A DNA stretch of 64,000 nucleotides from Croceivirga sp. (GTDB lineage: Bacteria > Bacteroidota > Bacteroidia > Flavobacteriales > Flavobacteriaceae): contig JANQRG010000030.1 in assembly GCA_028284665.1 (NCBI GenBank), positions 1 through 64,000 on the forward strand. The letters are read 5' to 3'. Numbering within the stretch: position 1 is the first letter of the stretch; each line of letters begins with the position of its first letter. The notes beneath the pieces are model-generated. The model saw nothing but the letters and a program-made list of their open reading frames with translations. It did no database searches and was not told the DNA's origin. Below, in pieces: positions 34,008-41,305 of the stretch. The translations under genes were made by a program, and so were the position numbers.

Positions 34008-34826
34008 CTAAGCTTCTTCATAGGACTCCGGTTTTAACGTATACGACTGAAGATTTTCCATCAAGTGCGTTTGAGAAGATGTCCCGGGGATGGCGATAAT
34101 ATTGGGCGCAAAATGCAATAACCAGGACAGCGCAAGCTGATTGGAAGTCATCCCTTCTTTCCCTGCTTTTGTAACCGTCGGGTCATTCCAATTGCCTCGT
34201 GCTACTGGCGTATGTGCTATAAAAGCAATGTCCCGGGCAGAAGTAGCCCTCACCAAATCCTCGGCATTTCGATCTGCATAGTTGAAGGCATTTTGTACCG
34301 CATCTATGGTTGCCACCGATTGCGCTCTTTTTAGCTCCTCAGGGGTCACATTTGAGATGCCGAGATGTTTTATTTTGCCTTCCCGTTGCAACTGGGCTAA
34401 TGCCCCTACCGATTCCTCGATCGGAATGTTGGGGTCTACTTTATGTAAAAAGTAAAGGTCAATGCTGTCGGTGTTCATCCGGCGTAAACTACCTTCAAGC
34501 GCGGTCCTAAGATAGTAGGGGTGACCGTTGGGAAGTACAGCCCCAGGTTGGTATTTGATAAAGCCGCCTTTTGTGGCGATCATTACCTGGTCTTTATAGG
34601 GACGGACCGCCTCTTCTACTAAAAGTTCTGAAGTATACGGACCATAAGCGTCCGCGGTATCAATAAAATTCACGCCATGTTCTATAGCTGTTCTGATGAC
34701 GTTAATGGCATTTTCCTTGTTTGGGGTATCACCCCAAATACCTGATCCTGTGGTCACTCGCATCGTTCCGAAACCAATTCTATTGATTTCAAAATCGCCT
34801 ATTTTGAATGTTTTGTTTGTTTTCAT
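34008..34826 (-). CDS. Aldo/keto reductase
   Basis: 272 residues, TIM-barrel AKR with the tetrad D56, Y61 (IDTADAYGPY), K86 (IATKGGF) and H128 (YFLHKVD), and the NADPH-binding end IPGTSSQTHLMENL. It reduces aldehydes or ketones with NADPH. It follows the hydrolase gene by 58 bases on the same strand, and both probably use the AraC-controlled promoter at 35942-35997. Confidence 0.93.
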   Translation of the reverse strand: MKTNKTFKIGDFEINRIGFGTMRVTTGSGIWGDTPNKENAINVIRTAIEHGVNFIDTADAYGPYTSELLVEEAVRPYKDQVMIATKGGFIKYQPGAVLPNGHPYYLRTALEGSLRRMNTDSIDLYFLHKVDPNIPIEESVGALAQLQREGKIKHLGISNVTPEELKRAQSVATIDAVQNAFNYADRNAEDLVRATSARDIAFIAHTPVARGNWNDPTVTKAGKEGMTSNQLALSWLLHFAPNIIAIPGTSSQTHLMENLQSYTLKPESYEEA

Positions 34827-34884
34827 GTTTCTTCTTTTGAGGCGGCTTCATGGGTTTGGAAGCCGCTTTTGTTTATCGTATTTC

Positions 34885-35904
34885 TTAGTTCAAATGTCTT
34901 TTCATGAATGGGACTACGGCATCGACCGCCTGTTGCATTTCGGGATAGATATCGTAGAAATTGAAATGATACCCTTTACCCCACACGATTTCCTTTTCGC
35001 TTTGGAGTAGGCTATAAAACTTTTTGGCCTGTTCAGGGATCAGGGCATCGTCCGTTGAAAAAACAAGCGTTGGAATGGTAATGTGCTCGGCCTGACGTAT
35101 CGGGTCAAATTTCTCCACCCAATCGATCCATGCGCTCCAGGACACTTCGTTTTTCCAGTTCTTAATAGCGCCACCGCGGTTTTCATCGAAGTAGTACTCT
35201 CCGGGTGTGAAATTAAAGCCTTCCACTTCCTGTGAATTGGTGAATATTTGAGTGGTCTTATTTTCACCAATGGTTTGAAAAAGGCGCTGGTTTTCCAGAG
35301 ATCGTTTATGGTTGGTATCCAGGGTCTCCTTACCCCAAAAAGGTTCGGCAAGAGCAGGTTCGTACATCCAGGGAACCACTGCAGCGATGGCATCTACACG
35401 ATCATCAGAAGCGGCCAGGTAGGCAGCATTGCCCCCGGAAGTGCAAACCCCAACCATTCCGATCTTGTCCACATAGGGGAGTTGTTCCAGATAGGTGACC
35501 GCAGCTTTCAGGTCGTTAAGCTTCCCCTCCACACTTTCATTTTGCCTGGGAAGGCCATCGCTTTCACCCCAACTGGCATAATCGAAATTAAGGACCACAA
35601 AGCCCTCTCTGGCCAATAGTTGGGCATAATTGTCCGGCATCATTTCCTTGACCGATGAAACCGACCCCTGAACAATTAGTGCGGGATAGTGCAGGGAAGG
35701 ATCAAATCCTACCGGTTTAAATAAGTGCCCTGCGAGGGTTAAATGGTCTCTTTGAAAGTTGATGTCTTCTTTGGTGACGGTTTTTGTACTAATTGTTTCC
35801 ATTTTTTCTAGAATTGAAGTATTACGTGATGTTTGAGCGTTGACCAATGCTGTTGTTAAGAATAGCATGGACAACCATTTTTTGAGGTTCCATTGTGTTT
35901 TCAT
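34885..35904 (-). CDS. Exported alpha/beta hydrolase, dienelactone-hydrolase/YcjY-like
   Basis: 339 residues from the ATG at 35904; an earlier in-frame start (35979) would lie upstream of the promoter. N-terminal signal-like segment (LSMLFLTTALVNAQ). The core is FDPSLHYPALIVQGSVSS, FVVLNFDYASWGESDG, MVGVCTSGGNAAYLAA and acid Asp in FSTDDALIP, then His in GYHFNFYD. The nucleophile elbow GVCTSGG has Cys where serine hydrolases have Ser, as in dienelactone-hydrolase relatives. First gene of the unit with the aldo/keto reductase. Confidence 0.86.
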   Translation of the reverse strand: MKTQWNLKKWLSMLFLTTALVNAQTSRNTSILEKMETISTKTVTKEDINFQRDHLTLAGHLFKPVGFDPSLHYPALIVQGSVSSVKEMMPDNYAQLLAREGFVVLNFDYASWGESDGLPRQNESVEGKLNDLKAAVTYLEQLPYVDKIGMVGVCTSGGNAAYLAASDDRVDAIAAVVPWMYEPALAEPFWGKETLDTNHKRSLENQRLFQTIGENKTTQIFTNSQEVEGFNFTPGEYYFDENRGGAIKNWKNEVSWSAWIDWVEKFDPIRQAEHITIPTLVFSTDDALIPEQAKKFYSLLQSEKEIVWGKGYHFNFYDIYPEMQQAVDAVVPFMKRHLN

Positions 35905-35941
35905 TGTATTGAATGTTACGGGTTTGTCAATAATTACAATA

Positions 35942-36001
35942 CAAAAGTAGAGGGGCTTGGATCCTGAGGTGGAACCCAAAACTTCAATGGAATGACCAAT
36001 T
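35942..36001 (-). promoter_or_regulatory. AraC-type tandem site, copy E, with -7 TACTTTTG
   Basis: Minus strand: TTGGTCAT (to 35992), N15, GGTT (35976-35973), exactly 23 bases, TACTTTTG (35949-35942). It lies between the AraC gene at 36016 and its probable target, the exported hydrolase-AKR unit. Confidence 0.72.
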
Positions 36002-36015
36002 TCTTGGTTGCGGAA

Positions 36016-36906
36016 TTACTTGCGGAAGTTACCGGGGGTCATCCCGCGATGCTTTTTGAAAAAACGGGTAAAATGTGTAGGTTCCTGGAAGTTTAAACGA
36101 TAACAAATTTCTTTGATGCTAAGGTCGGAATAGGACAACAGGTAGTCGGCCTCCAGCATGATGCGCTCGTCGATGATACTTTTTGCATTTTTTCCCAGGG
36201 TTTCACGGATCAATTGACTCAAATAGTTTGGAGTAATGCTCAATAGGTCGGCATATTCATTTACCGTGGTGGCTGTTAAAAAGTGTTCGTTTACCAAATG
36301 TCGATATCGGGCAACAAGACCATCGGTTTCCTTTTGTTTGCCTTTGCCTTGATTCATTTCTTCATAGACTTGGTTACAAAGCCATAAAATGGCTTGCAGG
36401 TTGGCTTTGATCAATTCTTGCGCGCTGGACTCTCCACTGTGAAAGTTTTCATGGATTTGTTGGTAATAAAACTGACATTGCGCTGCTCTTTTAGGAGAAA
36501 GTTTAAAAAGATTGGCTTCGTAAATATTAAAGAAAGGAAAGTCGCTCAATGCCTTTTCCTGGAATACCCGGCCCACAAATTCCGGTCTAAAGAACATCAC
36601 AAATCCGGAGAGGTCCGGTTGTATGCCCTGCCAGTGATGCACCTGTCCGGGTGCGTTGAACACCAAATATTTCTCAGGCGTGTGAAAGGTTTTGTCGTTT
36701 ATCCGGTACTCTAGCGGAGAGCCGCCTAACACCAATGAAATTTCAAAAAAGGCATTTCGGAAGGGAGTAACTGCCTTGGGTAAAGCGCCCCGGATTTCCT
36801 CATGGGTGCCGATATGGAAAGCTTCTGCATTTTTAGTGAGTTCCAAACCAAGAAATTCATAAAGCGATGAAATGGTCTTGTTGATTGGAATAGCGGAAAC
36901 CTTCAT
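36016..36906 (-). CDS. AraC-family transcriptional regulator (A2)
   Basis: 296 residues from the ATG at 36906. The -7 box TATCTTTG ends 4 bases upstream, so the longer frame from 36921 is excluded. N-terminal cupin-like ligand domain (LVFNAPGQVHHWQG) and two HTHs: TVNEYADLLSITPNYLSQLIRETLGKNAKSII and IKEICYRLNFQEPTHFTRFFKKHRGMTPGNFRK. The second is nearly identical to that of regulator A1. The exported hydrolase-AKR pair lies downstream behind site E. Confidence 0.94.
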   Translation of the reverse strand: MKVSAIPINKTISSLYEFLGLELTKNAEAFHIGTHEEIRGALPKAVTPFRNAFFEISLVLGGSPLEYRINDKTFHTPEKYLVFNAPGQVHHWQGIQPDLSGFVMFFRPEFVGRVFQEKALSDFPFFNIYEANLFKLSPKRAAQCQFYYQQIHENFHSGESSAQELIKANLQAILWLCNQVYEEMNQGKGKQKETDGLVARYRHLVNEHFLTATTVNEYADLLSITPNYLSQLIRETLGKNAKSIIDERIMLEADYLLSYSDLSIKEICYRLNFQEPTHFTRFFKKHRGMTPGNFRK

Positions 36907-36910
36907 AGGC

Positions 36911-36918
36911 CAAAGATA
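36911..36918 (-). promoter_or_regulatory. -7 box TATCTTTG, 4 bases before the AraC start codon
   Basis: A perfect TAnnTTTG directly before ATG 36906 implies a leaderless or near-leaderless transcript and fixes the start of the regulator gene. Confidence 0.55.
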
Positions 36919-37000
36919 CATCAGTATAGATCAATAGAAGGTCGCACTTGGGTTTAACACCAATGTTTCACAAATTACAAGATAGGCAAGTAAGTACAGC

Positions 37001-37402
37001 TTATGCTAATTCCTCTGTGCTTAAGCTTTCCCCTTCGCGCGGCAAATCGTATTGGATCCATTCGTCATTCAAATGAATATCCAGAGAATCCAGGCGACCG
37101 GGTCCAACGTTTTTATAAGCATGAGGAATGTTTGCAGGTCCAATAACCAAATCTCCCTCCTTCGCAATGAATTGTTTTTCACCTACAGTGAATTCTGCCG
37201 TTCCTTCCAGGATATGAAAAACCTCATCATAAGGATGCATATGCAAGTTAGGGCCTTCCCCAATCTCGTCGACGCTGTAGCGAATAACAACAACCTTAGC
37301 ACCGTAGGGATACCCTTCTAAAACTCCTTTAGGCGGGTTTTGTTTTTTTATCCAATCCGATTTGGGGATATGTACGGGTTCAATTCTTGATTTCTTCGGC
37401 AT
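37001..37402 (-). CDS. Cupin-domain protein
   Basis: 133 residues, single cupin barrel. Motif 1 is PNLHMHPYDEVFHILEGTAEF and motif 2 GPANIPHAYKN, with two His and one Glu as likely metal ligands. No signal peptide. It lies 69 bases after the small membrane protein gene and probably shares its AraC-controlled promoter. Possible roles range from dioxygenase to sugar-nucleotide or antibiotic-modifying enzymes; none can be chosen. Confidence 0.9.
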   Translation of the reverse strand: MPKKSRIEPVHIPKSDWIKKQNPPKGVLEGYPYGAKVVVIRYSVDEIGEGPNLHMHPYDEVFHILEGTAEFTVGEKQFIAKEGDLVIGPANIPHAYKNVGPGRLDSLDIHLNDEWIQYDLPREGESLSTEELA

Positions 37403-37471
37403 ACTATAGATTTTTAGAGGATGATACTTTTTAAACGTCTTTACATTATTATGGGACCAAAGGATACGAGA

Positions 37472-37681
37472 TCATCGTTTTTCTACGTTAACTTTTGAAA
37501 ATACTTTGGTCCAGAAAGGAATGAGTAAATACACCATAAGCGGCACCAGGATCAGGGTCAATACCAAGGTTCTAAGGAGAACAGGTAAGTGGTTTAAGTG
37601 GTCTCCAAATACCAATAATAGCACGGTTATTGCCGGATAGATGGCTATCCATACGATAAATGTTGATTTTAACTTTTTCAT
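37472..37681 (-). CDS. Small two-helix membrane protein
   Basis: 69 residues with two hydrophobic helices (about 8-27 and 34-56) and a basic C-terminal tail (KVFSKVNVEKR), so both ends are probably cytoplasmic. The PAITVLLLVFGDHLNHLP segment looks conserved in type among flavobacterial small proteins found near AraC regulators, but no function is known. It has a complete promoter with AraC tandem site D. Confidence 0.82.
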   Translation of the reverse strand: MKKLKSTFIVWIAIYPAITVLLLVFGDHLNHLPVLLRTLVLTLILVPLMVYLLIPFWTKVFSKVNVEKR

Positions 37682-37704
37682 GATCTTTCTAATTTAATTA
37701 CAAT

Positions 37705-37764
37705 CAAATGTACTTCCGATAGCCGCCTCCCAATGAACCAGAAACCAAGAAGAAATGACCATTT
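37705..37764 (-). promoter_or_regulatory. AraC-type tandem site, copy D, with promoter TTG-N18-TACATTTG
   Basis: Minus strand: TGGTCAT (to 37755), N15, GGTT (37739-37736), exactly 23 bases, TACATTTG (37712-37705). A -33 TTG lies 18 bases before the -7 box. It sits between the AraC gene at 37765 and the small membrane protein it presumably controls. Confidence 0.75.
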
Positions 37765-38670
37765 TTACGTATTGCGAAGTTGTAGCGGGGTTTTACCGGT
37801 TTTCTTCTTGACAAAACGGACAAAATGGGTGGGATTGTCAAAGTGGAGGTCATAGGCGATCTCACTTACTGTTCTGGAGGTTTGCAGCAGTAATGTTTTC
37901 GCTTCCTGTAATTTCCGATTGTGAATTAACTGTAAAGCAGTGCTTCCCGTAAGGCTTTTTACCACATAGTTTAAATGGGTGGGATGGATGGATAGCTGGT
38001 CAGCAAACGCTTTTACCGATTTAAGCACCTCTTCTTTGTCAGTGCCATATTGTTGTTCTATTAGTTCACGGAAGCTATTCAATATGCGTTTGTCCGAATT
38101 TTGTATCACGGCATTTGTTCCCAATTTTTCTTCGTATAGATTTTTGGATTCCAAGAGCACGATGTTCAAATACGATCGAAAAATATCCTCTTTATTGGGT
38201 AATGTCTGCTGAGACAAGGTGACGATATTCTCACAGGTCTGGCGCAAATGCCGACTTTCTTCAGCTGTGATGGCAATGCTCATAGAAGCATTCTGGGTAA
38301 AGAAAGGAAAGTCTGCATGTAGTTTGTTCTTTTTATGTACTATGGCATAAAAGTCAGTTGTGAAGTAAAGCACATAGCCACTCATGGGCGCAATACTTTC
38401 CCAGGATTGGATATGTCCTTCTCCTGAAAAAAACAGCGTATTGGTCGCTAAATGTGCATTGTTTTGATTGTTATGCATCTCAATAGCACCACTAAGAATA
38501 AGCATGATCTTGTAAAATCGTTTGCGATACGGAGGCATTGTCTGGGGAATTACTTTAGCAGAATCTTCTAATCTACCAATCGCAAATCCATTAAAAACAG
38601 GGCAGTCAAAGTTGATAAAGTCAAAATACTCTTGAATTGTGGATAAGGTATAAATGCCATCTACTTTCAT
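37765..38670 (-). CDS. AraC-family transcriptional regulator (A3)
   Basis: 301 residues. N-terminal effector domain ([28 protein letters not shown]) and C-terminal double [34 protein letters not shown] and [33 protein letters not shown]. The second HTH shares PTHFxRFxKK with A1 and A2, in line with similar DNA half-sites. Its gene immediately precedes tandem site D and the small membrane protein-cupin unit. Confidence 0.93.
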   Translation of the reverse strand: MKVDGIYTLSTIQEYFDFINFDCPVFNGFAIGRLEDSAKVIPQTMPPYRKRFYKIMLILSGAIEMHNNQNNAHLATNTLFFSGEGHIQSWESIAPMSGYVLYFTTDFYAIVHKKNKLHADFPFFTQNASMSIAITAEESRHLRQTCENIVTLSQQTLPNKEDIFRSYLNIVLLESKNLYEEKLGTNAVIQNSDKRILNSFRELIEQQYGTDKEEVLKSVKAFADQLSIHPTHLNYVVKSLTGSTALQLIHNRKLQEAKTLLLQTSRTVSEIAYDLHFDNPTHFVRFVKKKTGKTPLQLRNT

Positions 38671-38717
38671 TGAAAACCAATTCTTGATTTACAAGGTAGT
38701 GCATTATTCAAAACGAC

Positions 38718-39179
38718 TTACCGGTTTTGTTCGTTTAAAAAGTCTAAAGCTATCCGTACCTGTTTGTCAAGATCTTTAACCTTCAAAATGGCGTAGATAA
38801 GACTTCTTTTTTTTCCATCCGTCAGAACGTCAAAAATAGACTTTGCCTCAGGGTCCTGTGCCAAAAGTACCTCGAGTACCTCCGGGATCGCAACACCTAA
38901 TTGATCGGGATCCTCTTCGATACTAAAAGCTACAAGATCCCCTAGGTTCTTTCCTAAGGCTTTTAAACGTTTTCCTGACACAATTAAGTAGAAGTTACCA
39001 TCGCCCAGGTGATTTAACCCGCAACGGTACGAAACTAAGTTATCAATGGTACAGATCAATCGGGTCTTACGTTTGTTGCTCAGTTTGCCTACAATAGCCG
39101 CTTCGATCTTGAGGTAGTAGTAACCCCCTTTGCGTTGTTCTAATTGTTTGATGGTCTGTTGCCCCTGATGTAAACTCAT
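38718..39179 (-). CDS. DUF1905/YdeI-like protein
   Basis: 153 residues. The first half is a DUF1905-like beta barrel (YLKIEAAIVGKLSNKRKTRLICTID, GDGNFYLIVSGKRLKALG). The second half has the PEVLEVLLAQDPEAKSIFDVLTDGKKRSLIYAI pattern of the YdeI/OmpD-associated family (helical bundle). Related proteins have been linked with resistance to peptides, but the molecular function is unknown. The start overlaps the SRPBCC gene by 4 bases (ATGA type), so the two are coupled. Confidence 0.85.
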   Translation of the reverse strand: MSLHQGQQTIKQLEQRKGGYYYLKIEAAIVGKLSNKRKTRLICTIDNLVSYRCGLNHLGDGNFYLIVSGKRLKALGKNLGDLVAFSIEEDPDQLGVAIPEVLEVLLAQDPEAKSIFDVLTDGKKRSLIYAILKVKDLDKQVRIALDFLNEQNR

Positions 39180-39709
39180 TTATTATTTTCAGCAAACTTC
39201 TTTAATCCAGCCAGATCTTTGAGATGCATGTTGTGTGTCCATTGAATTATCCCAAAAACATACGGAAAAATATGACTAGGCCTTTTTAAGGTGTTATCAA
39301 AATACAACAATACACGGGTATGCTCCACGTCAATTTCGTTCAAATAGAAATGTAGCCTTGTGTTTTGTTCAAAAGGGGCGTTGCTTGTTAAATAGAAGCT
39401 TACTTTTTCATTGGCAACTAATGCTATGACCTCTTGATACCCGAACTGCTTCCCCTTTTGCAGATAAACCGTTTGTGCACCAAGTTGACCGTCTACATTT
39501 CGTACGGCACATTGCGATTTGGTTGCTGAAGGCCAGGCCGACCATTTCATGAGTTGTTCCTGATACCGTATGGCATCATAGATAGCCTTAGGAGGTGCTT
39601 TAATCAGGATTTCTTCCAGGTATTGTACCTTGGTGGGTAGGTTGAAATATAAAACGAAAAGTGAGGTTAAAAGTCCTGAGATTACTCCAATTATAACTGC
39701 AAGTACCAT
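39176..39709 (-). CDS. Membrane-anchored SRPBCC (START-like) protein
   Basis: 177 residues from the ATG at 39709. The -7 box TAGTTTTG at 39738-39731 lies downstream of the more distal in-frame start (39748) and so excludes it. An N-terminal membrane helix (VLAVIIGVISGLLTSLFVLYF) is followed by an SRPBCC fold (VQYLEEILIKAPPKAIYDAIRYQEQLMKWSAWP through TRLHFYLNEI). Such domains bind hydrophobic ligands. Co-transcribed with the DUF1905/YdeI-like gene. Confidence 0.84.
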   Translation of the reverse strand: MVLAVIIGVISGLLTSLFVLYFNLPTKVQYLEEILIKAPPKAIYDAIRYQEQLMKWSAWPSATKSQCAVRNVDGQLGAQTVYLQKGKQFGYQEVIALVANEKVSFYLTSNAPFEQNTRLHFYLNEIDVEHTRVLLYFDNTLKRPSHIFPYVFGIIQWTHNMHLKDLAGLKKFAENNK

Positions 39710-39730
39710 TTTTTTGGTTTTTACTACTCG

Positions 39731-39738
39731 CAAAACTA
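39731..39738 (-). promoter_or_regulatory. -7 box TAGTTTTG
   Basis: A perfect TAnnTTTG on the minus strand, 21 bases before the SRPBCC start codon at 39709. It settles the start choice for that gene. Confidence 0.55.
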
Positions 39739-39778
39739 GAACCAACAATATTGGATTTTTTTGCCCTAAGACAAAAAA

Positions 39779-40342
39779 TCACCCTCTTTTAGCGCGTAAC
39801 CGACTCAAAGAACTCTGTGTAACCCCTATAAAACTGGAAATGTATTTTAAGGGGTATCTATTCAACCAGTTTTTTTCTGCTTCCACTCGGAGATAGCGTT
39901 CCGTTGCATCTTCGCTTTGAAACGAAATTATATTTCGGGACATATTAGCAAAAGCTTCTTCAACTGTTCTACGTAGCAGCGTGTTGTACGCACGGGATTT
40001 TATCGCCAAACGATCACTTTTTTCTTTAGTGATCCGATATACCAGGCTTTCTTCAATACTTTCTATGGAAACAAGCGCAGGACACTGGTGGAGGTAGCTA
40101 TCCAATTCTGTAAAAATTTGCCCTTCAGTCCCTAACCAAACGGTAAAATCCTTATCGTCCTTGCAATAATACAAACGCACCGTTCCTTTTTCTACAAAAA
40201 AATATTGATTACAAATATGCCCTTGTTTGAGTAAGAATGCTCCTTTTTCAAGAACGGTAAGTGTTAGATGATCATAAATTTCATTGACTTCGCTATCCGT
40301 TCCGCCGGAGAGTCGTTTTATTTCGGTTGTTAGAAGACGCAT
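39779..40342 (-). CDS. Crp/Fnr-family regulator (cyclic-nucleotide-binding-like)
   Basis: 187 residues. cNMP-binding-like beta-roll at about 25-110 (LEKGAFLLKQGHICNQYFFVEKGTVRLYY) and a C-terminal HTH (LKYISSFIGVTQSSLSRLRAKRG). The phosphate-binding cassette is degenerate, as in most flavobacterial members, so cAMP binding is doubtful. It lies just upstream of the SRPBCC-YdeI unit on the same strand and may control it. Confidence 0.9.
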   Translation of the reverse strand: MRLLTTEIKRLSGGTDSEVNEIYDHLTLTVLEKGAFLLKQGHICNQYFFVEKGTVRLYYCKDDKDFTVWLGTEGQIFTELDSYLHQCPALVSIESIEESLVYRITKEKSDRLAIKSRAYNTLLRRTVEEAFANMSRNIISFQSEDATERYLRVEAEKNWLNRYPLKYISSFIGVTQSSLSRLRAKRG

Positions 40343-40386
40343 TAGACCGATTGTTCGTTCCCTTAAAACTAAAGAATTCCAATTAA

Positions 40387-40420
40387 AAACAGCGACCCTC
40401 GTTCTTGAGAAATCGCTGTT
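40387..40420 (-). terminator. Repeated terminator, copy R1
   Basis: Minus strand: AACAGCGA...TCGCTGTTTTT, an 8-bp perfect outer stem with a T-run. It closes the operon that ends with the DJ-1-like gene at 40456. Near-identical hairpins follow three other minus-strand genes in this window. Confidence 0.82.
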
Positions 40421-40455
40421 AATCCAGCACTAAAATAGTTTTAGGGATTTAAGGC

Positions 40456-41301
40456 TTACTCTTGCCCGCCTTTTTGGTTTTTGGCAGCATCAAATAGCGG
40501 ATCTGCCATTGAAGCATACATTGTTTTCATAAAGTGTAAGACTTCCGGTTTTGTTTTTTCAACACTTCCGCCATTAATGGGCGGTTGTGGGTCATATTCC
40601 ATGTCCAACATTACGGCTTGTGTATAGTCTTCACCGGTTAATTCTGCCATTATGGCCAGTGCCATATCCATACCTGCTGTAACTCCGGCGGATGTCCAGT
40701 ACTTTCCATCTTGTGTATAGCGCTCTCCCGTAAAAGTGGCTCCATTTTCGGCCAGTATTTCTTCTGCTCGAAACCAATTTCCCGTTGCTTTTCGTCCATC
40801 TAGCAAGCCCGTTTTTCCTAAAATCCAACCCCCGGTGCAAACACTAGTAGTGTATTGTGTGGTTTTATCGATATCCCGAATCCATTGCAACAGGGCTTCA
40901 TTATATGAATTCTCAATAGTTTCTTTAAAACCACCCGGAACTACCAGAATATCCAAACTATCCACTTGCGTTACAGTGGTATCCGGCACAAATTCCAATC
41001 CCATTACGGTAGTTACATTACCCGGATGTAACGCTATGGTCATCACATTAACCCCCATTATATTCTTAAATATATATCGCGGTCCTAAAGCGTCTAAATC
41101 ATTAACGCCGTCATACACCAGAACACCTACATTTTTAATATGGTGTTCTTTGATTTTAACCAATTGCATTGTTTCTTCATGGGTCATTGTTTCGACCTCC
41201 GAAGTACTTTCCGTTATCTCTTCTTTTAGTGAGGCTTCTTTTTTACTTTGGCAAGCGCTCAAGCCAATGAGCGCCACCATCATAAGGATTGTATTTTTCA
41301 T
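40456..41301 (-). CDS. DJ-1/PfpI-family lipoprotein
   Basis: 281 residues. The lipoprotein signal ends at C17 (GLSAC). The DJ-1/PfpI (class I glutamine amidotransferase-like) domain from about residue 57 has VGVLVYDGVNDLDALGP with the Glu/Asp region, VVPGG and the nucleophile-elbow C155 in SVCTGGWILG, closest to the isonitrile-hydratase/AraC-effector branch. It lies 4 bases after the TonB-dependent receptor gene. An exported DJ-1 protein co-expressed with a receptor is unusual; its substrate is unknown. Confidence 0.9.
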   Translation of the reverse strand: MKNTILMMVALIGLSACQSKKEASLKEEITESTSEVETMTHEETMQLVKIKEHHIKNVGVLVYDGVNDLDALGPRYIFKNIMGVNVMTIALHPGNVTTVMGLEFVPDTTVTQVDSLDILVVPGGFKETIENSYNEALLQWIRDIDKTTQYTTSVCTGGWILGKTGLLDGRKATGNWFRAEEILAENGATFTGERYTQDGKYWTSAGVTAGMDMALAIMAELTGEDYTQAVMLDMEYDPQPPINGGSVEKTKPEVLHFMKTMYASMADPLFDAAKNQKGGQE

Positions 41302-41305
41302 TTTA

